Below are positions 51,036 through 59,210 of a stretch of DNA of 64,000 bases, in pieces. Both the position numbers and the translations under genes were made by a program. Origin of the DNA: Solimonas sp036405815 (GTDB lineage Bacteria; Pseudomonadota; Gammaproteobacteria; Nevskiales; Nevskiaceae); contig DASWWX010000063.1 of assembly GCA_036405815.1 (NCBI GenBank), forward strand, positions 1-64,000, written 5' to 3'. The stretch's first letter is position 1. Every line of letters begins with the position of its first letter. The notes beneath the pieces are model-generated. The model had not been told where the DNA came from. It ran no database searches and worked only from the letters and a program-made list of their open reading frames with translations.

Positions 51036-52217
51036 TTATTCGGCGCGAGTTCGCGTCTCGGCGCGACGGTTGAGCTTGCGCCCCTCCGGCGTGTCGTTGG
51101 TCGCTTGCGGCTTGGCCTCACCGTAGGAATACGTGCTGATGCGACTCTCGCGCACGCCCTTGCGGATCAGGTACTGCTTGACCGCGTTGGCGCGACGCTC
51201 GGACAAGCCGAGGTTATAGCCGTCCGTACCCTCGGCATCGGTGTGGCCGGCGATGTCGATCTTGAGCGCCGGATACTTTTCGACGAGCTGGTTGATGACG
51301 CGCACCGCGTCATCGAGCATCGCGCGGCCGTAGTCGCTCAGCACCTGACCGTCGAACGCGAAGTACACATCTTCGAAGCGCAGCTCTGCGCCCTGCCCGA
51401 CGATCTTGAAGCGATTGCCGTCGCGCGGGCAGCCGTTCTCGTCCACGGCCAGCCCCGGCGGCGTACCGGGACACAGATCGGCCTCGTCGCCGACGCCATC
51501 GCCATCGCTGTCGGCAACCGCCGGGCAGCCCTTGGCATCGACTTTGGAGCCGGCCGGTGTATCCGGGCATTCGTCACGGGCATCCGGCACGCCGTCGCCA
51601 TCGGCATCCGGGGGCGGCGGCGGGGCCGGCCTGGAACCGAGCGCCATCACCAGACCGACGCGTGCCACCACTTCCTCGAAGGGACCGACGCCCGGCAGGT
51701 TGCCCGCGTCGAGCCAGCGATAGCGAAGGTCGGCGCGCAGGCCGAGATCGCTGTTGCCGAAGTACTTGAAAAAGCCAACGCCGCCATCAGCAAAAGCATC
51801 GGTGGACGTCAGGCCCGAGCCTTTGAGTTCGGTACGCACGCCACCGAAACCGAACCCGACATAAGGCGAAAAGCGCCGGTCGCGACCATAGAAGAACATC
51901 CAGTCGATCTTGCCGCCGTACTCGCGCCACTCGTTGCCCGACCCGCCACTGCTGTCGAACCCGTGATGGAAGCCCCCGATCTCGAAGCCCCAGTGCGGCC
52001 CCAGCGACCAGCCACCACCGAGGTGGACACCCATGCCGATGTCGGAAGCGCGGCCGTTGTCGTCGAACACATGCGAGTAGCCGCCGGTGACGTAGGGCCG
52101 CAATTCGTCGGTCTGCTGCGCGGCGACCGGCGCAGAGGCCAGCGCAATCACCGTGGCCGTGGCCATCGTCCAGCCGATACCGCCGGTCGAAGCCCACCGC
52201 TTCGTGTTCGTTCGCAT
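51036..52217 (-). CDS. OmpA/OprF-like outer-membrane protein
   Basis: The 393-residue product has a signal peptide (cut after ASAPVAA), an N-terminal eight-strand barrel (about 32-190) and a periplasmic C-terminal OmpA domain that binds peptidoglycan (NLGLSERRANAVKQYL and IDIAGHTDAEG). Between them lie two calcium-binding thrombospondin-type-3-like repeats (DADGDGVPDARDECPDTPAG and DSDGDGVGDEADLCPGTPPG), as in OprF. It should link the outer membrane to the wall and may form a pore. GGGAG lies 8 nt before the ATG; an open frame 26 codons upstream would disrupt the signal. A perfect -10 box lies 46-51 bp upstream (separate entry). Confidence 0.93.
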   Translation of the reverse strand: MRTNTKRWASTGGIGWTMATATVIALASAPVAAQQTDELRPYVTGGYSHVFDDNGRASDIGMGVHLGGGWSLGPHWGFEIGGFHHGFDSSGGSGNEWREYGGKIDWMFFYGRDRRFSPYVGFGFGGVRTELKGSGLTSTDAFADGGVGFFKYFGNSDLGLRADLRYRWLDAGNLPGVGPFEEVVARVGLVMALGSRPAPPPPPDADGDGVPDARDECPDTPAGSKVDAKGCPAVADSDGDGVGDEADLCPGTPPGLAVDENGCPRDGNRFKIVGQGAELRFEDVYFAFDGQVLSDYGRAMLDDAVRVINQLVEKYPALKIDIAGHTDAEGTDGYNLGLSERRANAVKQYLIRKGVRESRISTYSYGEAKPQATNDTPEGRKLNRRAETRTRAE

Positions 52218-52262
52218 GGCCGTCGCTCCCTTGTCGTTGTCGTTGCGGACTGCTCGGCGTCT

Positions 52263-52268
52263 ATTATA
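52263..52268 (-). promoter_or_regulatory. -10 box of the ompA-like gene
   Basis: A perfect TATAAT on the minus strand lies 46 bp before the ompA-like start codon, in the 110-bp gap to the divergent sohB gene. No clear -35 box is visible at the right distance. Confidence 0.5.
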
Positions 52269-52327
52269 CGAGCCGTTCCCGATCGTCTTGCCCACCTTCC
52301 GCCTTTCCCTTCCCGGAGCGCTAGCGC

Positions 52328-53356
52328 GTGACCGAATTTTTCAGTGCCTACGGCCTTTTTCTTGCCAAAACCTTAACCGCCGCCATCGCCTTTCTGGTGG
52401 TCGCCGCCTTGTTCTTCGCCCTGGTGCGCAGCGCGCGCAAGCATCAGCAGGAGGACGGCATCGAGATCCGCAATCTCAACGAACGCCTGCGCGATCTCGC
52501 GGATACGCTGCGCGGCGAGCTGCTCGACGAGGCCGGCTGGAAGAAGCTGCGCAAGCAACGCAAGGCCGAGGACAAGGCCCGCGACAAGAAGGATGCGCCG
52601 CGCAAGCCGCGTCTGTTCGTGCTGAACTTCCGTGGCGATCTTCAGGCCAGTGCCGTCGATACGCTGCGCGAGGAGATTAGCGCGGTGCTGCAGGTCGCGG
52701 AAAAGGACGATGAGCTGCTGCTCAAGCTCGAAAGCGAGGGCGGCCTGGTGCACGGCTACGGTCTGGCGGCTTCGCAGCTCGCCCGCGTGCGCGATCGCGG
52801 CCTGCGCCTGAGCGTCGCCGTCGACAAGGTCGCCGCCAGCGGCGGCTACATGATGGCCTGCGTCGCCGATCGCATCCTCGCCGCTCCGTTCGCGATCCTC
52901 GGCTCGATCGGCGTCGTCGCACAGATTCCCAACTTCAACCGGCTGCTCAAGCGTCACGACGTCGACCTGGAGCTGCACACCGCCGGCGAGTACAAGCGCA
53001 CACTGACGCTGTTCGGCGAGAACACCGACGCCGGCCGCGCCAAGTTCCGCGAAGAGATCGAACAGACGCACACGCTGTTCAAGGCCTTCGTCGCCCACTA
53101 CCGGCCGCAGCTCGATCTGGAGCGCGTCGCCACCGGGGAACACTGGTTCGGGACGCAGGCCCTGGAACTCAAGCTGGTGGATGCATTGCAGACCAGCGAC
53201 GACTACGTGCTGCAACGAATCGCCGAAGCCGAGGTCTATGCGGTGCAGTACAAGCGCCGGCCGAAGCTGGCCGAACGCCTGTCGCGCGGCATGGCGCGCA
53301 TCGGCGACGAATTGCGCAACGGCGTCGAGAACGCGCTGGCGCGACGCTGGTCGTGA
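52328..53356 (+). CDS. sohB: SohB-type S49 peptidase
   Basis: SohB is an inner-membrane S49 serine protease, first known as a suppressor of htrA defects. The 342-residue product has an N-terminal transmembrane helix (TLTAAIAFLVVAALFFALV), a basic coiled-coil stretch, then the protease domain: FVLNFRGDLQASAVDTLREE near 97, AVDKVAASGGYMMACVADR with the catalytic serine near 175, and the general-base lysine in GEYKRTLTLFGENTD near 224. The GTG start is preceded by GGAG at 8 nt. It diverges from ompA-like and is followed 44 bp later by a PEBP gene. Confidence 0.94.
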   Translation: MTEFFSAYGLFLAKTLTAAIAFLVVAALFFALVRSARKHQQEDGIEIRNLNERLRDLADTLRGELLDEAGWKKLRKQRKAEDKARDKKDAPRKPRLFVLNFRGDLQASAVDTLREEISAVLQVAEKDDELLLKLESEGGLVHGYGLAASQLARVRDRGLRLSVAVDKVAASGGYMMACVADRILAAPFAILGSIGVVAQIPNFNRLLKRHDVDLELHTAGEYKRTLTLFGENTDAGRAKFREEIEQTHTLFKAFVAHYRPQLDLERVATGEHWFGTQALELKLVDALQTSDDYVLQRIAEAEVYAVQYKRRPKLAERLSRGMARIGDELRNGVENALARRWS

Positions 53357-53400
53357 ACGATCACGCCCTCACCTGAACCAACCCACCGACGGAGAGCCCG

Positions 53401-54036
53401 ATGAAACTCAGCAGCCGCAGCTTCCGTGACGGCCACCGCATTCCCGGCCGCTGCGCCTTCGCGCGCACCAGTCCCAGTGGTCACATCCGCCTCGCCGAGA
53501 ACCTCAGCCCGCACCTGCGTTGGCAGGCCGCACCGGCCGCCACGCGCAGCTTCGTGCTGACCTGTATCGACGGCGATGTGCCGACCCAGCCGGATGACGT
53601 CAACCAGGAAGGCCGCGAAGTGCCGGCCACGCTGCCGCGCACGGAGTTCGTGCACTGGTTGATGGTGGACATCCCTCCCGACATCATCGAACTGGCGGAG
53701 GGCTCCTGTTCGCAGGGTGTGGTCGCGCATGGCAAGACCCAGCCGCCCGGCCCTGACGGCACGCGCCAGGGTCTGAACGACTACACCGGCTGGTTCCAGG
53801 GCGACGCGGCCATGGAAGGTCGCTACCTCGGCTACGACGGCCCCTGCCCGCCGTGGAACGATTCCATCGTGCATCGCTATCGCTTCGAGATCCTGGCGCT
53901 GGATCAGGCCCGCTGCGCCGTCGGCGACGGCTTCACCCTCGCGCAGCTACGCAAGGCCGTCGACGGCCATGTGCTGGCCCGCGCCTCGATCACCGGCCTT
54001 TACAGCCTCAACCCCCGCTTCCGCCTGATTCGCTGA
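53401..54036 (+). CDS. PEBP / YbhB-YbcL family protein
   Basis: The 211-residue product is a phosphatidylethanolamine-binding-protein homologue with a cytoplasmic look (no signal). It shows the ligand-pocket motifs SPHLRWQAAP near 36, FVHWLMVDIPPD near 83, and GYDGPCPPWNDSIVHRY near 143. A loop between the first two (QPDDVNQEGREVPAT) is longer than in E. coli YbhB. Roles in bacteria are unclear; proposals include inhibitor-like binding of kinases or proteases. GGAGAG lies just upstream of the ATG. It is 44 bp after sohB and 75 bp before the DegP-like gene, so the three may form one envelope-stress-related unit. Confidence 0.88.
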   Translation: MKLSSRSFRDGHRIPGRCAFARTSPSGHIRLAENLSPHLRWQAAPAATRSFVLTCIDGDVPTQPDDVNQEGREVPATLPRTEFVHWLMVDIPPDIIELAEGSCSQGVVAHGKTQPPGPDGTRQGLNDYTGWFQGDAAMEGRYLGYDGPCPPWNDSIVHRYRFEILALDQARCAVGDGFTLAQLRKAVDGHVLARASITGLYSLNPRFRLIR

Positions 54037-54111
54037 AACACGCTGAAACTCGCGCAACGGAACGCGGTCATAGCCGCGCTGCCCACCCGCAGCTTTAAGA
54101 GAAAGCCACCG

Positions 54112-55518
54112 ATGTCCAAAGAGTTCGCGATCAAGATCTTCGCCCCCCTGGCCGTGTCCGCATCGCTGCTGGGCGCCGCCTTCATCCTGTCGAGCAATCC
54201 CGAACCGGCGCGCGCCGACATCCCGGTCGCCATCCCGCTGCAGCAGAGCACGCCGTCGCTGGCGCCGATGCTCAAGAAGATCATGCCCGGCGTCGTCAAC
54301 ATCTCGGTGACCGGCTCGGTGGAAGTGCAGAACCCGATGGGCCCGCTGATGGAGGATCCGTTCTTTCGCCGCTTCTTCGGCGTGCCGGATCAGCCGCAGG
54401 AGCGTGAATTCCAGTCGGTCGGCTCGGGCGTGATCGTCGATGCCGCCAAGGGTTACGTGATCACCAACAATCACGTCGTACAGCAGGCCAAGGAGATCAA
54501 GGTCCGCCTGTCCGACGACCGCGAGTTCGTGGCCAAGCTGATCGGCGGCGACGCCGAAACCGACATTGCGGTGCTGCAGATCGAAGCCGACAAGCTGACG
54601 GCGCTGCCGCTGGGCAATTCAGACGCCCTGCAGGTCGGCGACTTCGTCGTCGCCATCGGCTCGCCGTTCAACCTGCGCCAGACCGTTACCAGCGGCATCG
54701 TCAGCGCGCTGGGTCGTACCGGCGTCGGCGATGGCCTCGGCGACTTCATCCAGACCGATGCATCGATCAACCCCGGCAATTCCGGTGGTGCGCTGGTGAG
54801 CCTGCGCGGCGAACTGATCGGCGTACCCTCGATGATCTACTCGCGCTCCGGCGGCAACATCGGCATCGGCTTTGCGATCCCGATCAACCTCGCCGACAAC
54901 ATCATGCGTCAGCTGATCGAGAACGGTTCGGTACAGCGCGGCCGCATCGGCATCAACGGCCAGGATCTGACGCCGGATCTGGCCAAGGCCTTCAATCTGG
55001 CGGACACCCGCGGCGCCGTGGTCACGCGCGTCCTGCCGGGTTCGCCGGCGGACAAGGCTGGCGTCAAGTCCGAGGACGTGATCCTGGCCGCCAACGGCAA
55101 GACCGTCGAAGGATTCGCCCAGCTGCGCAACATCGTCGGCCTGCTGCGGGTCGGCGACAAGGTGAAGCTCAAGATCGTCCGCGAGGGCAAGCCGCGTGAA
55201 CTCACGGTCACGATCGGCAAGGACGACGAAGCCGCCTCCACCGGCGACCAGCTCAATCCGCGCCTGGCTGGCGCCACCTTCGCACCGGTCGACGACGGCA
55301 CGCGCGGCGCCGATGCCAACCGCGGTATCCGCGTGCAGAGCGTGGACCCGCGCTCCGCGGCCGCCCGCGCCGGGCTGCGGCAGGGCGACGTCATCATCGG
55401 CATCAACCGCCGACCGGTCGAGACGATGGAAGAGTTCAGCAAGCTCGCCGGCGGCCAGGGCCAGTTGCTGCTGCACCTGCGCCGCGGCCAGGGCGCGCTG
55501 TTCCTGCTGCTGCAGTAG
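54112..55518 (+). CDS. Periplasmic DegP/DegQ-type serine protease
   Basis: The 468-residue product degrades or refolds damaged proteins in the periplasm. It has a signal peptide (hydrophobic 8-27, cut near ARA), a trypsin-like domain with the triad His121 (TNNHVV), Asp151 (TDIAVL) and Ser224 (GNSGG), and two PDZ domains (about 275-370 and 385-468), the full DegP/DegQ layout. The regulatory LA loop (EDPFFRRFFGVPDQ) is short, closer to DegQ than to DegP. The neighbours sohB and the PEBP gene fit an envelope-quality-control group. A strong terminator follows the stop codon by about 50 bp. Confidence 0.95.
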   Translation: MSKEFAIKIFAPLAVSASLLGAAFILSSNPEPARADIPVAIPLQQSTPSLAPMLKKIMPGVVNISVTGSVEVQNPMGPLMEDPFFRRFFGVPDQPQEREFQSVGSGVIVDAAKGYVITNNHVVQQAKEIKVRLSDDREFVAKLIGGDAETDIAVLQIEADKLTALPLGNSDALQVGDFVVAIGSPFNLRQTVTSGIVSALGRTGVGDGLGDFIQTDASINPGNSGGALVSLRGELIGVPSMIYSRSGGNIGIGFAIPINLADNIMRQLIENGSVQRGRIGINGQDLTPDLAKAFNLADTRGAVVTRVLPGSPADKAGVKSEDVILAANGKTVEGFAQLRNIVGLLRVGDKVKLKIVREGKPRELTVTIGKDDEAASTGDQLNPRLAGATFAPVDDGTRGADANRGIRVQSVDPRSAAARAGLRQGDVIIGINRRPVETMEEFSKLAGGQGQLLLHLRRGQGALFLLLQ

Positions 55519-55567
55519 TCGCAGCGAGCCGGTCAGGGGCGCCCCGGCACCCCTTACCCCGGACGAT

Positions 55568-55602
55568 GGCGGCGGCCTTATACTCAGGGCCGCCGCCTTT
55601 TT
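55568..55602 (+). terminator. Rho-independent terminator after the DegP-like gene
   Basis: A perfect 10-bp stem (GGCGGCGGCC / GGCCGCCGCC) with a 10-nt loop is followed directly by five T. The loop contains TATACT (55579-55584), a possible -10 box for the next gene. Confidence 0.9.
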
Positions 55603-55605
55603 CGT

Positions 55606-55809
55606 TTGACGCTCGTGCTCGACCAGGAAATCCAGCAACTCGAAGACCGCACCCAGCGCCTGATGGCGGCCTACCGCCAGGCGCGCCTGGAGCAGAAGCG
55701 CGCGCTGCAGGAGCGCGACCGGCTGCTGGCGCTCAACGCCGAGCTGCGACGCCGCATCGAAGGCATCGTCGAGCGGGTGCGCTCGCTGGAATCGGAACAG
55801 GAAACATGA
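55606..55809 (+). CDS. ZapB-like small coiled-coil protein (TIGR02449-type)
   Basis: The 67-residue product is almost entirely a charged coiled coil (QLEDRTQRLMAAYRQARLEQ onward), resembling the small proteins often found upstream of zapA in gammaproteobacteria and compared with the division factor ZapB. Position supports this: zapA starts 34 bp later. The start is uncertain: a TTG at the given start, or a GTG three codons later (55615). Both follow the DegP terminator closely, so the promoter must lie within or beside that hairpin. It probably acts with ZapA at the division ring; this is inferred from context. Confidence 0.78.
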   Translation: MTLVLDQEIQQLEDRTQRLMAAYRQARLEQKRALQERDRLLALNAELRRRIEGIVERVRSLESEQET

Positions 55810-55843
55810 GCGCTGCGTCCCGCTCAGCCACGGAGGGCCTCCA

Positions 55844-56167
55844 GTGAACGCCACCGCCAAGGATCCGAAGGAAGCGCTCAGCGTCACCGTGCGCATCATG
55901 GGCAAGGAATACAGCGTCATGTGCCCGTCGGAAGAACATGAGGCGCTGGTGAAGTCGGCTGATTTCCTCAACGAGCGCATGACCAGCATCCGCAAGCGCG
56001 GCAAGGCGCTGGGCACCGAGAAGATCGCAGTGATGGCTGCGCTCAACATCGCACGCGAACTGCTCGAACAGCGCGGCGTCGAAGGCGTGGCGCAGGTCAA
56101 CCCCGAAGCCGTCAACCGCCTGCGGCAGATGTCGCTGGACATCGACTCCTCGCTCGCGCTGGAGTAA
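55844..56167 (+). CDS. zapA: Cell division protein ZapA
   Basis: ZapA binds and crosslinks FtsZ filaments at the division site. The 107-residue product has the short globular head with SVTVRIMGKEYSVMCPSEEH near residue 13, LVKSADFLNERM near 35, and a C-terminal helix (KIAVMAALNIARELLEQRG) for tetramer formation. The GTG start has GGAGGG 6 nt upstream. The order zapB-like, zapA, 6S RNA, 5-FCL synthase is the standard gammaproteobacterial arrangement and confirms the call. Confidence 0.95.
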   Translation: MNATAKDPKEALSVTVRIMGKEYSVMCPSEEHEALVKSADFLNERMTSIRKRGKALGTEKIAVMAALNIARELLEQRGVEGVAQVNPEAVNRLRQMSLDIDSSLALE

Positions 56168-56234
56168 TCCGTCGGCCGGGCCCGCGCCGCCTCTCACGCC
56201 GACGTCCGGCGTGGTTTTTCCCACGGAAGGTCGC

Positions 56235-56262
56235 TTGCCTGCGCGCGGACGGGTGGTATGCT
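56235..56262 (+). promoter_or_regulatory. 6S RNA promoter
   Basis: TTGCCT (56235-56240) and TATGCT (56257-56262) are spaced by 16 bp. A start 7 bp after the -10 box falls at the first base of the 6S terminal stem. The elements look like a sigma-70 promoter. Confidence 0.8.
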
Positions 56263-56268
56263 TGCTAC

Positions 56269-56453
56269 GTGTCTCCTGCGGTGTTCGAACAGCGGTTTGG
56301 AACCCCTTGAGCCTAATTGCAAACCCCCGGGAGCCTTACCCGAGCCGGGCGTGCAGGCCCACCCCGTAGTGGGAAGCCCGAAGGCATGGCGCGGCACCCA
56401 CTTGAGACGCTGTCTCAAGGTCGATGACCGATGACGGCACAGGCGGGAGACAC
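56269..56453 (+). ncRNA. ssrS: 6S RNA
   Basis: 6S RNA mimics an open promoter and binds sigma-70 RNA polymerase in stationary phase. The 5' end GTGTCTCC pairs with GGAGACAC at the 3' end, giving 185 nt, the usual length (about 184). The typical 5' segment GCGGTGTTCG and a CCCCTTGAGCC element (as in E. coli CCCCTGAGCC) are present, as is an internal GACTTGAGA-type stem (ACTTGAGACGCTGTCTCAAG) near the 3' side. The location between zapA and the 5-FCL synthase gene is the classic one. The call rests on synteny, length and pairing by eye; a covariance-model search would settle exact ends. Confidence 0.92.
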
Positions 56454-57036
56454 CTTGAATCTGAAACGCGCGCTGCGCCGCGAACTGCGGTTGCGGCGCG
56501 CGTCCGTTTCGGGCGCCGCGCGCCGGCGCGCGGCGCAAGCCGCGGCCGAGCAGGCGCTGCATCTGCTGGATGCGCGTCGCTGCCGTCACATCGGCGTCTA
56601 CCTCGACGTCGGCAGCGAACTGTCCACGGCCCCCTTGATCGACGCACTGCGACGCCGCGACTGCGCGCTGTACGTGCCGGTGACGCTGGCCGCACCCGGA
56701 CTGATGCGTTTCGCGCGGTTCGCCTCGCACGCGCGCCTGCGCCGCAAGCGCTACGGCATCCGCGAGCCGGCCTCGCGCGGCGCGTGGGTGACGCGCGCGA
56801 GGCTTGATGCGGTGATCCTGCCCCTGGTCGGTTTCGACGCACAGGGCCACCGTCTCGGCACCGGCGGCGGTTACTACGACCGCTGGCTGGCGCGGCCACG
56901 TATCGGCCGTCGGCCGCTGCTGCTGGGCTACGCTTTTTCGATACAGCAGGTCGAGCGCCTGCCCCTGGAACCCTGGGACCGGCGCCTGGACGCCGTCGTC
57001 ACCGAACGAGGAGTGTTGCGATGGCCTACTGGCTGA
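56431..57036 (+). CDS. 5-formyltetrahydrofolate cyclo-ligase family protein
   Basis: 5-FCL synthase (YgfA in E. coli) converts 5-formyl-THF to 5,10-methenyl-THF with ATP in the cytoplasm. The 201-residue product has YLDVGSELSTAPLIDAL near 58, YVPVTLAAPG near 82, and the ATP-binding loop DAQGHRLGTGGGYYDRWLA near 134. The N-terminal 30 residues are arginine-rich. The start is uncertain: the ATG used here lies inside the 3' strand of 6S RNA, while a TTG at 56455, two bases after the RNA end, has GGGAG 5 nt upstream. Transcripts from the 6S promoter can read through into this gene in relatives. Its 3' end overlaps the EVE gene by 16 nt. Confidence 0.92.
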   Translation: MTAQAGDTLNLKRALRRELRLRRASVSGAARRRAAQAAAEQALHLLDARRCRHIGVYLDVGSELSTAPLIDALRRRDCALYVPVTLAAPGLMRFARFASHARLRRKRYGIREPASRGAWVTRARLDAVILPLVGFDAQGHRLGTGGGYYDRWLARPRIGRRPLLLGYAFSIQQVERLPLEPWDRRLDAVVTERGVLRWPTG

Positions 57037-57500
57037 TGAAGTCCGAACCCGACTGCTTTTCCATCGACGATCTGGCGGCGCGGCCCAAGCAGACCGAGAA
57101 GTGGGACGGCGTGCGCAACTACCAGGTGCGCAACATGTTCCGCGACCAGATGAAAGAGGGCGACCAGGCCTTCTTCTATCACTCCAGCTGCGAGGTGCCG
57201 GGCATCTACGGGGTGATGACGATCGCCTCCAACGCCTATCCCGATCCGACCCAGTTCGACCCCAAGGCCGACCACTACGACCCCAAGTCCAAGCCGGAAG
57301 ACCCGCGCTGGCTGCTGGTGGACGTGAAGTACCAGCGCAAGCTGAAGACGCCGGTCACCCTGGCGACGCTGCGCGCGCACGAGAAAAAGCTCAAGGGCCT
57401 GCTGGTACTGGCGCCGGGCACACGTCTGTCGGTGACGCCGGTGCGCGCCGAGCACTGGGACTACATCCTGAAGCTCGCCGGCGCCAAGTCCGCCGGCTGA
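57021..57500 (+). CDS. EVE-domain protein
   Basis: The 159-residue product is a single EVE domain, a PUA-like fold that binds modified bases in nucleic acids. It begins MAYWLMKSEPDCFSIDDL, has WDGVRNYQVRNMFRDQMKEG near 29 and FFYHSSCEVPGIYG near 51, with the aromatic cage residues in place. Eukaryotic thymocyte nuclear protein 1 is a homologue. GAGGAG lies 7 nt before the ATG, and the start overlaps the end of the 5-FCL gene by 16 nt, so the two are cotranscribed. Roles in bacteria remain open; base-modification sensing is suggested for the family. Confidence 0.92.
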   Translation: MAYWLMKSEPDCFSIDDLAARPKQTEKWDGVRNYQVRNMFRDQMKEGDQAFFYHSSCEVPGIYGVMTIASNAYPDPTQFDPKADHYDPKSKPEDPRWLLVDVKYQRKLKTPVTLATLRAHEKKLKGLLVLAPGTRLSVTPVRAEHWDYILKLAGAKSAG

Positions 57501-57562
57501 AGTCCACCGGCTGAGTCGCCCCAACCCGTTCGTTCAGTCCGTACCGCAACCGCCCCGGTGAA

Positions 57563-59137
57563 TCAGTCCGTGCCCAGGAACAGACGGTAGGCCGGGTTGT
57601 CGCTTTCCTCGGCGTAGTCGTAGCCCAGTGCATCCAGCGAGCGCCGGCACTCGGCCCATTCCTTCTTCGGCACCTGCAGGCCGCATAGCACGCGGCCGTA
57701 GGCGGCACCGTGGTTGCGGTAGTGGAACAGCGAGATGTTCCAGCGCGAGCCGATGGCATTGAGGAAGTCCAGGCAGGCGCCCGGACGTTCGGGAAACTCG
57801 AAGCGGAACAGGCGCTCGTCCGTAAGACCGGCGCTGCGGCCGCCGACCATGAAGCGCACGTGCACCTTGGCCATTTCGTTGCCGGTCATGTCGACCACGT
57901 CATAGCCCTGCGCCGCGATGCTGTCGATCAGCGCCTGACGCTCGGCCTGCCCGTCACTGAGCTTGACGCCAACGAAGATATGCGCGGCGCCGTTGGCGGC
58001 GTAGCGGTAGTTGAATTCGGTGACGACGCGGCGACCGAGCTGCTTGAGGAACTGCTTGAAGCTGCCCGGCTTCTCGGGAATGGTCACGGCCAGCAGCGCC
58101 TCGGCCTCGTCGCCCAGCTCGGCGCGCTCGGCGATGTGGCGCAGGCGATCGAAATTGACGTTGGCACCGGAGACGATCGCCGCCAGCGTCTGGCCGCTGG
58201 CGCCGGTTTCATGTACCCAGCGCTTGAGACCGGCAATCGCCAGCGCGCCGGCCGGCTCCGGCAGTGACCGGTTCTCGTAGAACGCGTCGCGGATCGCCGC
58301 GCAGATCTCGTCAGCGCTGACCTGCACCGTGGCGTCGACCAGATGCCGGGCGACGCGAAAGTTCTCCTCGCCGATCTGCTTGACGGCGACACCATCGGCA
58401 AACAGACCCACCTGTGGCAGCGTGACCCGGCGGCCCGCGGCGAAGGCGGCGGCAAAGCAGTTGGAATCGTCCGGCTCGACGGCGATGACCTTGATGTGCG
58501 GATGCGTCGCCTTGATCCACGCGGCGACACCGGCCAGCAGACCGCCACCGCCGACCGGCACGAACACCGCGTCCAGCTCGTGGCACTGCTGCGTCAATTC
58601 ACGCCCGACCGTGCCCTGCCCCGCGATCACGTCCGGATCGTCGTACGGGTGCACCATCGTCATGCCTTTCTCGGCGGCCAGCGCGTAGGCGTGCTCGCGG
58701 GCGTCGTCGTAGGCATCGCCGTGCAGGATCGCCTTGCCGCCCAGCGCGCGCACCGAGTCGACCTTCAGGGTCGGCGTGGTGCGCGGCATCACGATCCAGG
58801 CGTTGAGGCCCAGCTTCTTGGCGGCCAGAGCCACGCCCTGCGCATGGTTGCCGGCGGACGCGGTGATGACACCGCGTGCGCGCTCGGCTGCGCTGAGCTG
58901 CGCCATGCGGTTGTAGGCGCCGCGCAGCTTGAACGAGTGCACGGCCTGCGTGTCCTCGCGCTTGAGCAGTACGCGGTTGCCGAGCTTGTGCGAAAGCTTG
59001 CGCGCCTCGTCCAGCGCCGAAATCACCGCAACGTCGTAGACCCGCGCCGCTTCGATGCGGGTGCGGTACTGCTCGAGCAGGCGGCGGACGTCGGGGGTGG
59101 GTTTGGCGGCGGTCTTGGTTCGGGCCTGCGGTTTCAC
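57563..59137 (-). CDS. ilvA: Biosynthetic threonine ammonia-lyase (threonine deaminase)
   Basis: IlvA converts threonine to 2-oxobutanoate, the first step of isoleucine synthesis, and is inhibited by isoleucine. The 524-residue product has the PLP lysine at residue 70 in VHSFKLRGAYN, the phosphate loop in VPVGGGGLLAGVAAW near 190, and SGANVNFDRLR near 313. Two ACT-like regulatory repeats fill the C-terminus (VTIPEKPGSFKQF near 350 and FEFPERPGACLDF near 447), the allosteric form. The start is a GTG without a clear ribosome site. It diverges from proC and is convergent with the EVE gene. Confidence 0.96.
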   Translation of the reverse strand: MKPQARTKTAAKPTPDVRRLLEQYRTRIEAARVYDVAVISALDEARKLSHKLGNRVLLKREDTQAVHSFKLRGAYNRMAQLSAAERARGVITASAGNHAQGVALAAKKLGLNAWIVMPRTTPTLKVDSVRALGGKAILHGDAYDDAREHAYALAAEKGMTMVHPYDDPDVIAGQGTVGRELTQQCHELDAVFVPVGGGGLLAGVAAWIKATHPHIKVIAVEPDDSNCFAAAFAAGRRVTLPQVGLFADGVAVKQIGEENFRVARHLVDATVQVSADEICAAIRDAFYENRSLPEPAGALAIAGLKRWVHETGASGQTLAAIVSGANVNFDRLRHIAERAELGDEAEALLAVTIPEKPGSFKQFLKQLGRRVVTEFNYRYAANGAAHIFVGVKLSDGQAERQALIDSIAAQGYDVVDMTGNEMAKVHVRFMVGGRSAGLTDERLFRFEFPERPGACLDFLNAIGSRWNISLFHYRNHGAAYGRVLCGLQVPKKEWAECRRSLDALGYDYAEESDNPAYRLFLGTD

Positions 59138-59210
59138 GGGCGCATCGTTTCAAAGGGCGGCATGCCCTATGATACCGCGCACTCCCCTTCGAACCTTTTT
59201 CCTGCGGCGT

